From DASUBV01 sp035763085 (lineage in GTDB: Bacteria; Actinomycetota; Actinomycetes; Streptosporangiales; Streptosporangiaceae), in assembly GCA_035763085.1 (NCBI GenBank), contig DASUBV010000277.1, forward strand, positions 1 to 37,017: a stretch of 37,017 nucleotides of DNA, in the 5' to 3' direction. The translations under genes were made by a program, and so were the position numbers. The stretch's first letter is position 1; each line of letters begins with the position of its first letter. Positions 7,169 through 14,881 of the stretch are shown here, piece after piece. The notes under the pieces are model-generated. The model worked only from the letters and a program-made list of their open reading frames with translations, was not told where the DNA came from and did no database searches.

Positions 7169-8995
7169 ATGGGGCATTTCAAGAGCAACCTGCGGGACAT
7201 CGAGTTCAACCTGTTCGAGATGCTCAAGCGGCAGGACATCCTGGGCAGCGAGCCCTTCGGCGAGGTTGACGCCGATACCGCGCGCGGCATCCTGGACGAG
7301 GTGAACCGGCTAGCGGCCGGCCCGGTGGCCGAATCATTCGCCGAGGCTGACCGGCACCCGCCGGTGTTCGACCCGGCGACGCACTCGGTCACGATGCCCG
7401 AGGCGTTCAAGCGCTCCTACCAGGCCTTCGTCGACGCCGAGTGGTTCCGCCTGGAGCTCCCCCCCGAGCTGGGCGGCACCGTCGTGCCGCGGACGCTGGG
7501 CTGGTCAGTGGCCGAGCTGGTGCTGGCCGCCAACCCGGCCGTCTGGATGTATGCGAGCATGGGCTCGTTCTCCCGCGCGCTGTGGGAGCTGGGCACCCCC
7601 GAGCAGAAGCGCATCGCCGAGCTGGCGGTGGCCAACCGGTGGACGTACACGATGGTGCTGACCGAGCCGGACGCCGGCTCGGACGTCGGCGCGGGCCGGA
7701 CCAGGGCTGTCGAGCAGCCCGACGGCACCTGGCACATCGAGGGCGTCAAGCGCTTCATCACCAGCGCCGAGCACGACATGACCGACAACATCCTGCACGT
7801 CGTGCTGGCCCGTCCCGAGGGCGCTGGCCCCGGCACCAAGGGGCTGTCGATGTTCCTGGTGCCCAAGTTCCGCGTGACCGAGGACGGCCAGCTCGGCGAG
7901 CGCAACGGCGTCAACGTCACCAACGTCGAGCACAAGATGGGCCTGAAGGTCTCCACCACCTGCGAGCTGACTTTCGGGGCGGACAAGCCCGCGGTCGGCA
8001 CGCTGATCGGCGGGGTGCACGACGGCATCCGGCAGATGTTCATGATCATCGAGTTCGCCCGGATGATGGTCGGGACCAAGGCCATCGCGACGCTGTCCAC
8101 GGGCTATCTCAACGCCCTGGACTTCGCCCGCACGCGGGTGCAGGGCGCCGACCTGACCCAGATGACCGACAAGACCGCGCCGCGGGTGACGATCCTGCAC
8201 CACCCCGACGTGCGGCGCAGCCTGATGCTGCAGAAGGCTTACGCCGAGGGCATGCGCGCGCTGGTGCTGTACACCGCGAGCCTGCAGGATGCCGTGCAGC
8301 TGGCCGCGGCCCGCGGCGAGCGCGACGACCAGGCCGCGGCGCTCAACGACCTGCTGCTGCCGGTGGTCAAGGGCGTCGGCTCCGAGCGGGCGTTCGAGCT
8401 GCTGGCTCAGTCGCTGCAGACTTTCGGCGGCTCGGGCTACCTGCAGGACTACCCGCTCGAGCAGTACCTGCGGGACGCCAAGATCGACAGCCTGTACGAG
8501 GGCACGACCGCCATCCAGGGCCTGGACCTGTACTTCCGTAAGATCGTCCGCAACCAGGGCGCCGCGCTGGGCGGGCTGCTGGGCCAGATCCGGGAGTTCG
8601 CGAGCGCCGCGGGCGGCAACGGCCGGCTCAAGGCCGAGCGCCTGGCGCTGGAGCGGGCGGCCGGGGACGTCGAGGCCATCGTCGCCGCGATGCACGGCTT
8701 CCTGGGCGCCAGCCTGGAGCAGCCGCCGCAGCTCTACAAGGCCGGGCTGAACACCACCCGGCTGCTGCTGGCGCTCGGTGACCTGATCATTGGCTGGCTG
8801 CTGGGCCGCCAGGCCGAGGTGGCCCTGGCTGCCCTGGACGCGGGCGCCGGGGGCGAGGACCGGGCGTTCTACGAGGGCAAGGTCGCGGCGGCCCGGTTCT
8901 TCGCCGCGACGGTGCTGCCCCGGCTGGCCGCCGAGCGCGAGATCGCCGAGGCCACCACCGGCGACATCATGGACCTGCCCGAAGAGTCCTTCTAG
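7169..8995 (+). CDS. fadE5: FadE5-type long-form acyl-CoA dehydrogenase
   Basis: FAD-dependent enzyme that introduces the 2,3 double bond in acyl-CoA during beta-oxidation. It has 608 residues, against 611 remembered for Mycobacterium FadE5, and matches that protein along its length: N-terminal SNLRDIEFNLFE, GPVAESFAEADRHPPVFDP, ANPAVWMYAS, the FAD/substrate segment VLTEPDAGSDVG, VTNVEHKMGLKVS, ARMMVGTKAIATLSTGYLNA, and the catalytic loop SLYEGTTAIQG, whose Glu444 is the expected base. The roughly 150-residue C-terminal extension typical of this subfamily is present. The start is ATG 7169 with GGGAGGG upstream. It converges on the bkd operon and shares a strong bidirectional terminator with it. 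An attractive guess is that it oxidises acyl-CoAs delivered by the Bkd complex, but FadE5 homologues accept a broad chain-length range. Confidence 0.94.
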   Translation: MGHFKSNLRDIEFNLFEMLKRQDILGSEPFGEVDADTARGILDEVNRLAAGPVAESFAEADRHPPVFDPATHSVTMPEAFKRSYQAFVDAEWFRLELPPELGGTVVPRTLGWSVAELVLAANPAVWMYASMGSFSRALWELGTPEQKRIAELAVANRWTYTMVLTEPDAGSDVGAGRTRAVEQPDGTWHIEGVKRFITSAEHDMTDNILHVVLARPEGAGPGTKGLSMFLVPKFRVTEDGQLGERNGVNVTNVEHKMGLKVSTTCELTFGADKPAVGTLIGGVHDGIRQMFMIIEFARMMVGTKAIATLSTGYLNALDFARTRVQGADLTQMTDKTAPRVTILHHPDVRRSLMLQKAYAEGMRALVLYTASLQDAVQLAAARGERDDQAAALNDLLLPVVKGVGSERAFELLAQSLQTFGGSGYLQDYPLEQYLRDAKIDSLYEGTTAIQGLDLYFRKIVRNQGAALGGLLGQIREFASAAGGNGRLKAERLALERAAGDVEAIVAAMHGFLGASLEQPPQLYKAGLNTTRLLLALGDLIIGWLLGRQAEVALAALDAGAGGEDRAFYEGKVAAARFFAATVLPRLAAEREIAEATTGDIMDLPEESF

Positions 8996-9028
8996 TCCAG
9001 TTCCGGCCGCGGAGGACCCGCCGCGGCG

Positions 9029-9062
9029 AAAGGGCTGGCGCCGGCACCGGCGCCAGCCCTTT
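9029..9062. terminator. Strong bidirectional terminator between fadE5 and bkdC
   Basis: Perfect 16-bp inverted repeat: 9029-9044 and 9047-9062, separated by CA. The stem starts AAAGGGCTGG and ends CCAGCCCTTT, giving a short T-run on both strands. It lies between the stops of the two convergent transcription units. Confidence 0.9.
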
Positions 9063-9097
9063 CTCATGCTGCTGAGCTAATCAGCCTGCCGGCCGAG

Positions 9098-10735
9098 TCA
9101 GGACCAGGCGAGCATGCGCAGCGGGTCGGTCAGCATGGCGCCGACATCGCGCAGGACGGCTGAGCCCAGGTCGCCGTCGATGACGCGGTGATCGAACGAC
9201 ATCCCCAGCGTGCACACCTTGCGGACGGCCAGCTCGCCATTGACGACCCACGGGGCGTCCTTGACCTGCCCGAAGGCCAGGATGGCCGCCTCGCCGGGCG
9301 GGAGGATCGGGGTCCCGGTGTCCACCCCGAACACGCCCACGTTGGTGATGCTGATCGTGCCGCCGGACAGGTCGGCGGGTGACGCCTTGCCCGCGCGGGC
9401 CGTCTCGGCCAGCTCGCCGAGCGCCCGGGCCAGGTCGGGCAGGCTGAGCGCGTGCGCGTCCTTGACGTTGGGCACGACCAGGCCGCGCTCGGTCGCCGCG
9501 GCGATGCCGAGGTTCACGTAGTGCCGGACCACGATCTCCTGGGCATCCTCGTCCCAGCTGGAGTTGATCATCGGGTGCCGGGCCGCCGCCACGAGCAGCG
9601 CCTTAGCCACCAGCAGCAGCGGGGACACCCGCAGTCCCTCGAAGTCCGGCAGGGTCTTCAGCCGGGCCACGGCGGCCATGGTCTGCGTGATGTCGATCTG
9701 CAGGAACATGGTCACGTGCGGCGCGGTAAAGGCACTGGCGGTCATCGCAGCGGCGGTGTGCTTGCGCACGCCCTTGATGGCGATGCGCTCCTCGCGAGGC
9801 AGTGAGGACAGCGCCGCCAGGCCGCCCGCGGGGCGCGCGGCCGGCTCCGGGGCGGCGACGGCGGCCTGCACGTCGTCGCGGGTGATGGAGCCGTTCGGGC
9901 CGGTGCCGGTAACCGCCGCCAGGTCCACGCCCAGGTCACGGGCGAGCTTGCGGACGGGCGGCTTGGCCAGCACGGCGGCGCGCGCGGCAGGCGCCGGGCC
10001 GCCGTTCGCCGATCTGGCCGGGCCCGGCCCGGCCGGACTCGGCGCAGCGGGCGCGGGAGCCGGCGCACCGCCGGCCGGGCCGGACGGCGCTACTGCGGTG
10101 GGCCGGCGGGCGGCACCGGCCTTGCGGGGCCGCCGGGTCGTCGCGCCCAGCTTGACGCCGTAGCCGACCAGCACGGCCTGCCGCTCCGGCTGGGCAGCGC
10201 CGCCCGTCCCGGCGGCTGGCTCGCTAGTGCCTCCCGCGGCGGTGCCGCTCGTGGCAGGCGCGCCGTAGTAGGTGCCGCTGGGCGCGCCCTCGCTAGCGGC
10301 GCTCTCCTCGGCCGCGGCGGGCGGCTGCGGGACGAGGTCCTCGGCGATCGGCGGCTGCAGTGGCCCGGGCTCGGCCAGCGCCCCGGCCATCTCCGGCGCG
10401 GCGGCAGCCTCGTTTCGGCTGGCCTTGTCCTCCGCCGGGCCGCCGGAAGCGGCGCTGCCCGCCGGAGCCGCAGGAGCGGCGCCCGCGGATGCCCCGATGT
10501 CGAAGCTGATGATCGGCGTGCCGACGTCGACGGTCTCGCCCTCGCTGACCAGCAGGCTGGCCACCACCCCGGCGTGCGGGCTGGGCAGCTCGACGACGGC
10601 CTTGGCCGTCTCGATCTCGACGATGATCTGGTTCACCTTGACGGTGTCGCCGGCCTGCACGTGCCACTTGACGATGTCTGCCTCGGTGAGGCCCTCTCCG
10701 ACATCGGGGAGCTTGAACTGCCTGAGCTGTGGCAT
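9098..10735 (-). CDS. bkdC: Branched-chain 2-oxoacid dehydrogenase E2 (dihydrolipoamide acyltransferase)
   Basis: Core acyltransferase of a 2-oxoacid dehydrogenase complex, moving the acyl group from lipoyl-lysine to CoA. The protein has 545 residues. The N-terminal lipoyl domain (about 1-80) has lipoylation site Lys45 in EIETAKAVVE. It is followed by a long Ala/Pro/Gly-rich linker (about 85-250), the E3/E1-binding domain with PPVRKLARDLGVDL and TGTGPNGSITRDDV (about 257-300), and the catalytic domain with SFDHRVIDG (513-521; His516, Asp520). The linker holds no second lipoyl domain, so this is a one-lipoyl E2. It is the last gene of the operon, 9 bases after E1-beta. E3 is not encoded here. 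The partner E1 heterodimer argues for branched-chain 2-oxo acids rather than pyruvate, although the two families overlap. Confidence 0.93.
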   Translation of the reverse strand: MPQLRQFKLPDVGEGLTEADIVKWHVQAGDTVKVNQIIVEIETAKAVVELPSPHAGVVASLLVSEGETVDVGTPIISFDIGASAGAAPAAPAGSAASGGPAEDKASRNEAAAAPEMAGALAEPGPLQPPIAEDLVPQPPAAAEESAASEGAPSGTYYGAPATSGTAAGGTSEPAAGTGGAAQPERQAVLVGYGVKLGATTRRPRKAGAARRPTAVAPSGPAGGAPAPAPAAPSPAGPGPARSANGGPAPAARAAVLAKPPVRKLARDLGVDLAAVTGTGPNGSITRDDVQAAVAAPEPAARPAGGLAALSSLPREERIAIKGVRKHTAAAMTASAFTAPHVTMFLQIDITQTMAAVARLKTLPDFEGLRVSPLLLVAKALLVAAARHPMINSSWDEDAQEIVVRHYVNLGIAAATERGLVVPNVKDAHALSLPDLARALGELAETARAGKASPADLSGGTISITNVGVFGVDTGTPILPPGEAAILAFGQVKDAPWVVNGELAVRKVCTLGMSFDHRVIDGDLGSAVLRDVGAMLTDPLRMLAWS

Positions 10736-10744
10736 GCGGGCTCC

Positions 10745-11728
10745 TCAGTAACCGAAGCTGCGGTCGACGGCGTCCAGCACCCGGTCCAGGTCCGGCAGGT
10801 AGTACTCCTCCAGCCGGGACGGCGGGTACGGGGTGGAGTAGCCGCCGACCCGCAGCACCGGAGCCTCCAGCTGGTAGAAGCACGCCTCGGTGACCTGCGC
10901 GGCGATCTCCGCGCCGAGGCCGCCAGTGACGGCGCCCTCGTGCACGATGACGCAGCGGCCGGTCCGCCGGACCGAGGAGAAGATCGTCTCGGTGTCCAGC
11001 GGGGCCAGCGAGCGCAGGTCGATGACCTCGACCGAGCGGCCGTCCCTGGCCGCCGCGACGGCCGCCTCGGCGCAGGTCCGCACCATCGGGCCGTAGGCCA
11101 GCACGGTGACGTCGGTGCCGCGGGCCAGGATCCGGGCACGGTCCAGCGGCTGCGCGCCGTCCAGAGCGCCGGCGATATCGACCTCGGCCTTGTCCCAGTA
11201 CCGGCGCTTGGGCTCGAAGAAGATCACCGGGTCATCGCTGAGCACCGACTGCTGGATCATCGTGTAGGCCTCGGCCGGGTCGCCGCAGGCCACCACGCGC
11301 AGGCCCGCGGTGTGCGCGAACAGCGCCTCGGGCGACTCGCTGTGGTGCTCGACCGCGCCGATGCCGCCGCCGAACGGGATCCGCACGACGATCGGCAGCG
11401 CGACCAGGCCGCGCGAGCGGTAGCGCATCTTGGCCAGCTGGGACACGATCTGGTCGAAGGCCGGGAACACGAAGCCGTCGAACTGGATCTCGCAGATCGG
11501 CCGGTAGCCGCGCAGCGCGAGGCCGATCGCCGTGCCGATGATGCCGGACTCGGCCAGCGGAGTGTCGATCACCCGCGCCTCGCCGAAGTCCTTCTGCAGC
11601 CCGTCGGTGACCCGGAACACGCCGCCGAGCTTGCCCACGTCCTCACCCATGATGAGGACCTTGGGGTCGTTCTCCATCGCCTTGCGCAGCCCCTCGTTGA
11701 GCGCGCGGGACAGGGTGAGCTTGGTCAT
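10745..11728 (-). CDS. bkdB: Branched-chain 2-oxoacid dehydrogenase E1 beta subunit
   Basis: Beta chain of the thiamine-diphosphate-dependent E1 heterotetramer that decarboxylates branched-chain 2-oxo acids. Its 327 residues are the normal length. Family hallmarks are LNEGLRKAMENDPKVLIMGEDVGKLGGVFRVT near the N-terminus (the Glu of GEDV helps activate the thiazolium), DTPLAESGIIGTAIGLALRGYRP, EIQFDGFVFPAFDQIV, RIPFGGGIGAVEHHSESPEA and the C-terminal transketolase domain with VIDLRSLAPLD and VHEG. The ATG start overlaps the stop of E1-alpha as ATGA (11725-11728), suggesting translational coupling for equal amounts of the two chains. Confidence 0.95.
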   Translation of the reverse strand: MTKLTLSRALNEGLRKAMENDPKVLIMGEDVGKLGGVFRVTDGLQKDFGEARVIDTPLAESGIIGTAIGLALRGYRPICEIQFDGFVFPAFDQIVSQLAKMRYRSRGLVALPIVVRIPFGGGIGAVEHHSESPEALFAHTAGLRVVACGDPAEAYTMIQQSVLSDDPVIFFEPKRRYWDKAEVDIAGALDGAQPLDRARILARGTDVTVLAYGPMVRTCAEAAVAAARDGRSVEVIDLRSLAPLDTETIFSSVRRTGRCVIVHEGAVTGGLGAEIAAQVTEACFYQLEAPVLRVGGYSTPYPPSRLEEYYLPDLDRVLDAVDRSFGY

Positions 11729-12915
11729 CGCCCGGCCTCCTCGCCGGCCATCGCGGCCTCAGCGCCGGCGAACGAGTCCAGGTAGGCCGCGAACTCCTCG
11801 CGCTCGGCCGCCAGCGGGCCGTGCGCACTGGTGTAGACGTTGTCGAACATCGACAGCGGCTGCGGGTCGGGCATGTCCAGGCACGCCTGCCGCACCCGGC
11901 CGCCCACCTGGTCGGCCTCGGCCTCCACCTCGTCGAAGAAGGCCATGTCGGCCAGCTCGGAGCGGATCAGGTACTGCTTGACCCGGGCGATCGGGTCCTT
12001 GAGCTTCCACGACTCCAGCTCGGCCGACAGCCGGTAGCGAGTGGGGTCGTCGGTGGTGGTGTGCGCGCCCATCCGGTAGGTGAACGCCTCGATCATGGTC
12101 GGGCCCTGGCCCTCCCTGGCGGCCTTCAGGGCCTTGCGGGTGACGGCCAGGCAGGCCAGCACGTCATTGCCGTCGACCCGGACGCCGGGGAAGCCGAAGC
12201 CCTGGGCGCGCAGGTACAGCGGCACCCGGCTCTGCCGCTCCAGCGGCTCGGAGATGGCCCACTGGTTGTTCTGGCAGAAGAACACCACCGGGGCGTTGCT
12301 CACCGAGGCCCAGATGAAGGCCTCGTTCACGTCGCCCTGGCTGGTGGCGCCGTCGCCGAAGTAAGCGATCACCGCCTCGCCGTTGTCGCCGCCCACGGCG
12401 CCGTCCCGCTGGACGCCCATCGCGTACCCGGTGGCGTGCAGGGTCTGGCTGCCGATCACGATCGTGTACAGGTGGAAGTTGTGCGCCTTCGGGTCCCAGC
12501 CGCCGTGGCTGACGCCGCGGAACAACTCCAGCAGCGTGACCGGGTCCAGGCCGCGGCACCAGGCCACGCCGTGCTCCCGGTAGGTCGGGAAGGCCATGTC
12601 CTGCGGCTCCAGCGCCCGCCCGGAGCCGACCTGGGCGGCTTCCTGGCCCAGCAGCGAGGCCCAGATGCCCAGCTCGCCCTGCCGCTGCAGGGCGATGGCC
12701 TCGAAGTCGATCCGGCGGGTGATGACCAGGTCGCGGTACAGGTCCTTGATCTGGTCGGCGGAGATGTCCAGCGGATACTCAGGGTGCTCGACCCGCTCCC
12801 CCTCGGGGGTGAGTAGCTGGATGAGCTCAGCCGGTTCCGCCCGCGTTTCGGGGTCCCGGGCGGCCTTGCGCCCGGGCCTGCGGGAGGCGGCTCGCCCGGC
12901 GTCTTTGACGGTCAC
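11725..12915 (-). CDS. bkdA: Branched-chain 2-oxoacid dehydrogenase E1 alpha subunit
   Basis: Alpha chain of the E1 decarboxylase. Its 396 residues begin with a basic, Arg/Lys-rich tail of about 35. The thiamine-diphosphate/Mg site is clear: GDGATSQGDVNEAF followed about 26 residues later by CQNNQWAIS. YREHGVAWCRG, HGGWDPKAHNFHLYTIVIGSQ and the phospho-loop-like TYRMGAHTTTDDPTRYR segment are typical of E1-alpha. The start is GTG 12915 with AAGGAG ten bases upstream (complement of 12923-12928). It is the first gene of bkdABC, transcribed divergently from purS across a 140-base intergenic region. A valine/leucine dehydrogenase elsewhere in the window could supply its 2-oxo acid substrates. Confidence 0.95.
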   Translation of the reverse strand: MTVKDAGRAASRRPGRKAARDPETRAEPAELIQLLTPEGERVEHPEYPLDISADQIKDLYRDLVITRRIDFEAIALQRQGELGIWASLLGQEAAQVGSGRALEPQDMAFPTYREHGVAWCRGLDPVTLLELFRGVSHGGWDPKAHNFHLYTIVIGSQTLHATGYAMGVQRDGAVGGDNGEAVIAYFGDGATSQGDVNEAFIWASVSNAPVVFFCQNNQWAISEPLERQSRVPLYLRAQGFGFPGVRVDGNDVLACLAVTRKALKAAREGQGPTMIEAFTYRMGAHTTTDDPTRYRLSAELESWKLKDPIARVKQYLIRSELADMAFFDEVEAEADQVGGRVRQACLDMPDPQPLSMFDNVYTSAHGPLAAEREEFAAYLDSFAGAEAAMAGEEAGR

Positions 12916-13042
12916 GTGCCACTCCTTGGATACATACCGCCGGCCATGGGCTGCCCAGCGCCGGCCGGTCGTCTGTGTCGTTCGCTAGGACAGTACCCGC
13001 CGCGGCGCGGGGACGGTCAAGGCGGCGGTGCGCAGCTTGCCG

Positions 13043-13048
13043 TACGCT
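13043..13048 (+). promoter_or_regulatory. Leaderless -10 box of purS
   Basis: TACGCT ending seven bases before the purS GTG (13056). No Shine-Dalgarno precedes the start, so a leaderless mRNA is likely. It lies in the 140-base divergent region shared with bkdA. Confidence 0.55.
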
Positions 13049-13055
13049 GCCTCAC

Positions 13056-13304
13056 GTGGCCACTGTTGTCGTTGACGTCATGCTGAAACCCGAGATCCAC
13101 GACCCGCAGGGCGAGGCGATCGCCAGCGCCTGCCACCGGCTCGGTTTCGGCCAGGTCCTGTCCGTGCGCCAGGGCAAGCGCTTCGAGATCGAGGTGGCCG
13201 GCGATGGCCCCGCCGACGAGCAGACAGCGCAGCAAGTCGCCGATCTGGCCGCTGAGCTGCTGGCGAACCCGGTTATCGAGGAGTTCTCGGTCCGCACGGC
13301 CTGA
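13056..13304 (+). CDS. purS: FGAM synthase subunit PurS
   Basis: Small subunit of the three-part formylglycinamidine ribonucleotide synthase, bridging PurQ and PurL so that ammonia can pass between them. The 82 residues match the usual length and pattern: VDVMLKPEIHDPQGEAIASACHRLGF, VRQGKRFEIEV and a C-terminal helix ending LLANPVIEEFSV. GTG 13056 is chosen because translation upstream of it does not resemble the family and a -10 box lies just ahead. purS is separated from purQ by the RsbW-like gene. Confidence 0.96.
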   Translation: MATVVVDVMLKPEIHDPQGEAIASACHRLGFGQVLSVRQGKRFEIEVAGDGPADEQTAQQVADLAAELLANPVIEEFSVRTA

Positions 13305-13463
13305 CGTAAGCCAGAACGACCCGGCCGGTCACGGAGAGTGCTGAGGCGGGCCGGCGCGGCGTCCCGCCTGTCTTACCTAAAGGATGTGTTTACCTGGCGG
13401 AACGGCACTGTTCGTCCGGAGATCGCCCGACCTCATGATTACCGCGGTCTGACGCGGGAAGCC

Positions 13464-13476
13464 TTCACAATGTGAA
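13464..13476. promoter_or_regulatory. 13-bp palindrome upstream of the RsbW-like gene
   Basis: TTCACAATGTGAA is a perfect inverted repeat around one central base, 38 bases before the ATG at 13515. It could be an operator, but it fits no actinomycete consensus I know well (not LexA, not the BldD box). Confidence 0.35.
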
Positions 13477-13514
13477 TAGCGCGTAACGTCCACCAGCCGG
13501 GGGCTAAGGAGCCG

Positions 13515-14141
13515 ATGCGAACTCGCGTGACGCATTCCGGGGAGCCGACCGCAGACGTTCGGTTCTGCCTCCTGTTTCCGCGGGAGGCACTGAGCATCCC
13601 GGTCATGCGGCGGGTGCTCGGGGACACCCTCGGGCGGCTCGGCATTGACGAGACGAGCATTTCTGACCTGCTGCTGGCGGTCACCGAGGCCTGCACCAAC
13701 GTGCTGCGGCACTCGGGCCAGGGCCGCGGCTACGAGATCATCGCCCGGGTCGCGGGCAACCGCTGCCAGCTGGAGGTCGTGGACCGCGGCCGCGGGTTCG
13801 ACCCCGCGTCGCTGCCCGCCCGCCGCCCGGTGGCCCGCCGCCCGGTCCGCCGCGTGGTGCGGCTGCACCGCCATCACGGCGGGCTGTCCGCGCCGCCCCC
13901 GCCGACGTCGCTGACGCTGCGCCGCGGGATCACCCGGCCGCGCCGGGTCCGCAAGCGCGGCATCGCCCAGCTGCCGGAGTCCGGCCGCGGCCTGGCCATC
14001 ATGCGCGCGTGCGTGGACGACGTCACCCTGCGCAGCGGCCCTGGCCAGGGCACCGTGGTGTCGCTGCAGAAGCGGATCGGCTGGCGCGACGACGCGCCGC
14101 TGGTCACGGTGCCCCAGCAGCGCCTCCGGGACGCTGGCTGA
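13515..14141 (+). CDS. RsbW-like ATP-binding protein with Arg/Pro-rich insert
   Basis: GHKL-type ATPase of the anti-sigma-factor/serine kinase (RsbW/SpoIIAB) family, 208 residues. The N box is LLLAVTEACTNVLRHS (52-67; Glu58, Asn62), the G1 box VVDRGRGFDP (88-97), and the G2 box ESGRGLAIMRACVDDV (155-170) followed by GPGQGTVVSLQKRI. These parts predict ATP binding and a kinase/anti-sigma or partner-switching role. Between G1 and G2, where the ATP lid lies, an unusual insert of about 55 residues (99-154) is very rich in Arg, Pro and His. ATG 13515 has AAGGAG a few bases upstream. No sigma factor or anti-anti-sigma gene adjoins it; it sits inside the purine cluster, so its partner is unknown. 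Confidence 0.87.
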   Translation: MRTRVTHSGEPTADVRFCLLFPREALSIPVMRRVLGDTLGRLGIDETSISDLLLAVTEACTNVLRHSGQGRGYEIIARVAGNRCQLEVVDRGRGFDPASLPARRPVARRPVRRVVRLHRHHGGLSAPPPPTSLTLRRGITRPRRVRKRGIAQLPESGRGLAIMRACVDDVTLRSGPGQGTVVSLQKRIGWRDDAPLVTVPQQRLRDAG

Positions 14142-14159
14142 CCTGGCCGGCTGACCCGG

Positions 14160-14165
14160 TAGCCT
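14160..14165 (+). promoter_or_regulatory. Leaderless -10 box ahead of the purQ leader ORF
   Basis: TAGCCT, six bases before the ATG at 14172. The same hexamer precedes the sterol-carrier-like gene at 18331. Confidence 0.5.
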
Positions 14166-14171
14166 GCGTGC

Positions 14172-14207
14172 ATGCGCCCTGATACCGGCCCGCAGGCAGC
14201 CGCGTGA
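14172..14207 (+). CDS. Possible 11-codon leader ORF coupled to purQ
   Basis: ATG at 14172 lies at leaderless distance from a TAGCCT box. The ORF encodes MRPDTGPQAAA and its TGA overlaps the purQ GTG as GTGA (14204-14207). purQ itself has no Shine-Dalgarno, so ribosomes may reach it by termination-reinitiation. Expression of the peptide is unproven. Confidence 0.4.
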   Translation: MRPDTGPQAAA

Positions 14208-14881
14208 CCGCCCGGATCGGCGTCGTCACCTTCCCCGGGTCCCTCGACGATCATGACGCCTGCCGTGCCGTCCGGCTGGCCGGCGCCACCCCGGTCCCGC
14301 TGTGGCACGGCGAGGCGGACCTGAAGGGCGTCGACGGGGTCGTGCTGCCTGGCGGCTTCTCCTACGGCGACTACCTGCGCTGCGGCGCGATCGCCCGGTT
14401 CGCCCCGGTCATGTCCCAGCTCATCCCGGCCGCCCGGGCGGGCCTGCCGGTCCTGGGCATCTGCAATGGGTTCCAGGTGCTGTGCGAGGCGCACCTGCTG
14501 CCCGGTGCCCTGACCCGCAATGCGGGCCTGCGCTTTGTCAACCGCGGCATCCGGATCCGGGTCGAGGCCGCCGGGACGCGCTGGACCAGCCAGTACAGCG
14601 CCGGGCAGGAGCTGACCGTGGTCCTGAAGAGCGGCGAGGGCGCCTACCTGGCCGACGAGGCCACGCTGGACCGCCTGGAGGACAACGGGCAGGTCCTGGC
14701 CCGGTACGCGAGCGGGAATCCCAACGGCTCGGCCCGCGACATCGCCGGCGTGGTCAACGAGGCGGGGAACGTGGCCGGCCTGATGCCGCATCCCGAGCAC
14801 GCGGTGGACCCGCTAACCGGCCCGTCGGCCGACGGCCTCGGCTTCTTTACCTCGGTGCTGACTGCGGTGGTGGCCGCATGA
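14204..14881 (+). CDS. purQ: FGAM synthase glutaminase subunit PurQ
   Basis: Class I glutamine amidotransferase that frees ammonia for PurL in step 4 of purine synthesis. Its 225 residues are standard. LPGGFSYGDYLRCGAIAR (48-65) carries the oxyanion region, the nucleophile is Cys87 in VLGICNGFQVL, and the catalytic His196 and Glu198 are in MPHPEH. The GTG start is part of a GTGA overlap with a short upstream ORF. The stop overlaps the purL ATG as ATGA (14878-14881). Confidence 0.96.
   Translation: MTARIGVVTFPGSLDDHDACRAVRLAGATPVPLWHGEADLKGVDGVVLPGGFSYGDYLRCGAIARFAPVMSQLIPAARAGLPVLGICNGFQVLCEAHLLPGALTRNAGLRFVNRGIRIRVEAAGTRWTSQYSAGQELTVVLKSGEGAYLADEATLDRLEDNGQVLARYASGNPNGSARDIAGVVNEAGNVAGLMPHPEHAVDPLTGPSADGLGFFTSVLTAVVAA

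Noticed and set aside
7505..9067. 520-codon minus-strand open frame opposite fadE5
   Set aside because: fadE5 matches its family along its whole length; the antisense frame has shadow-type composition.
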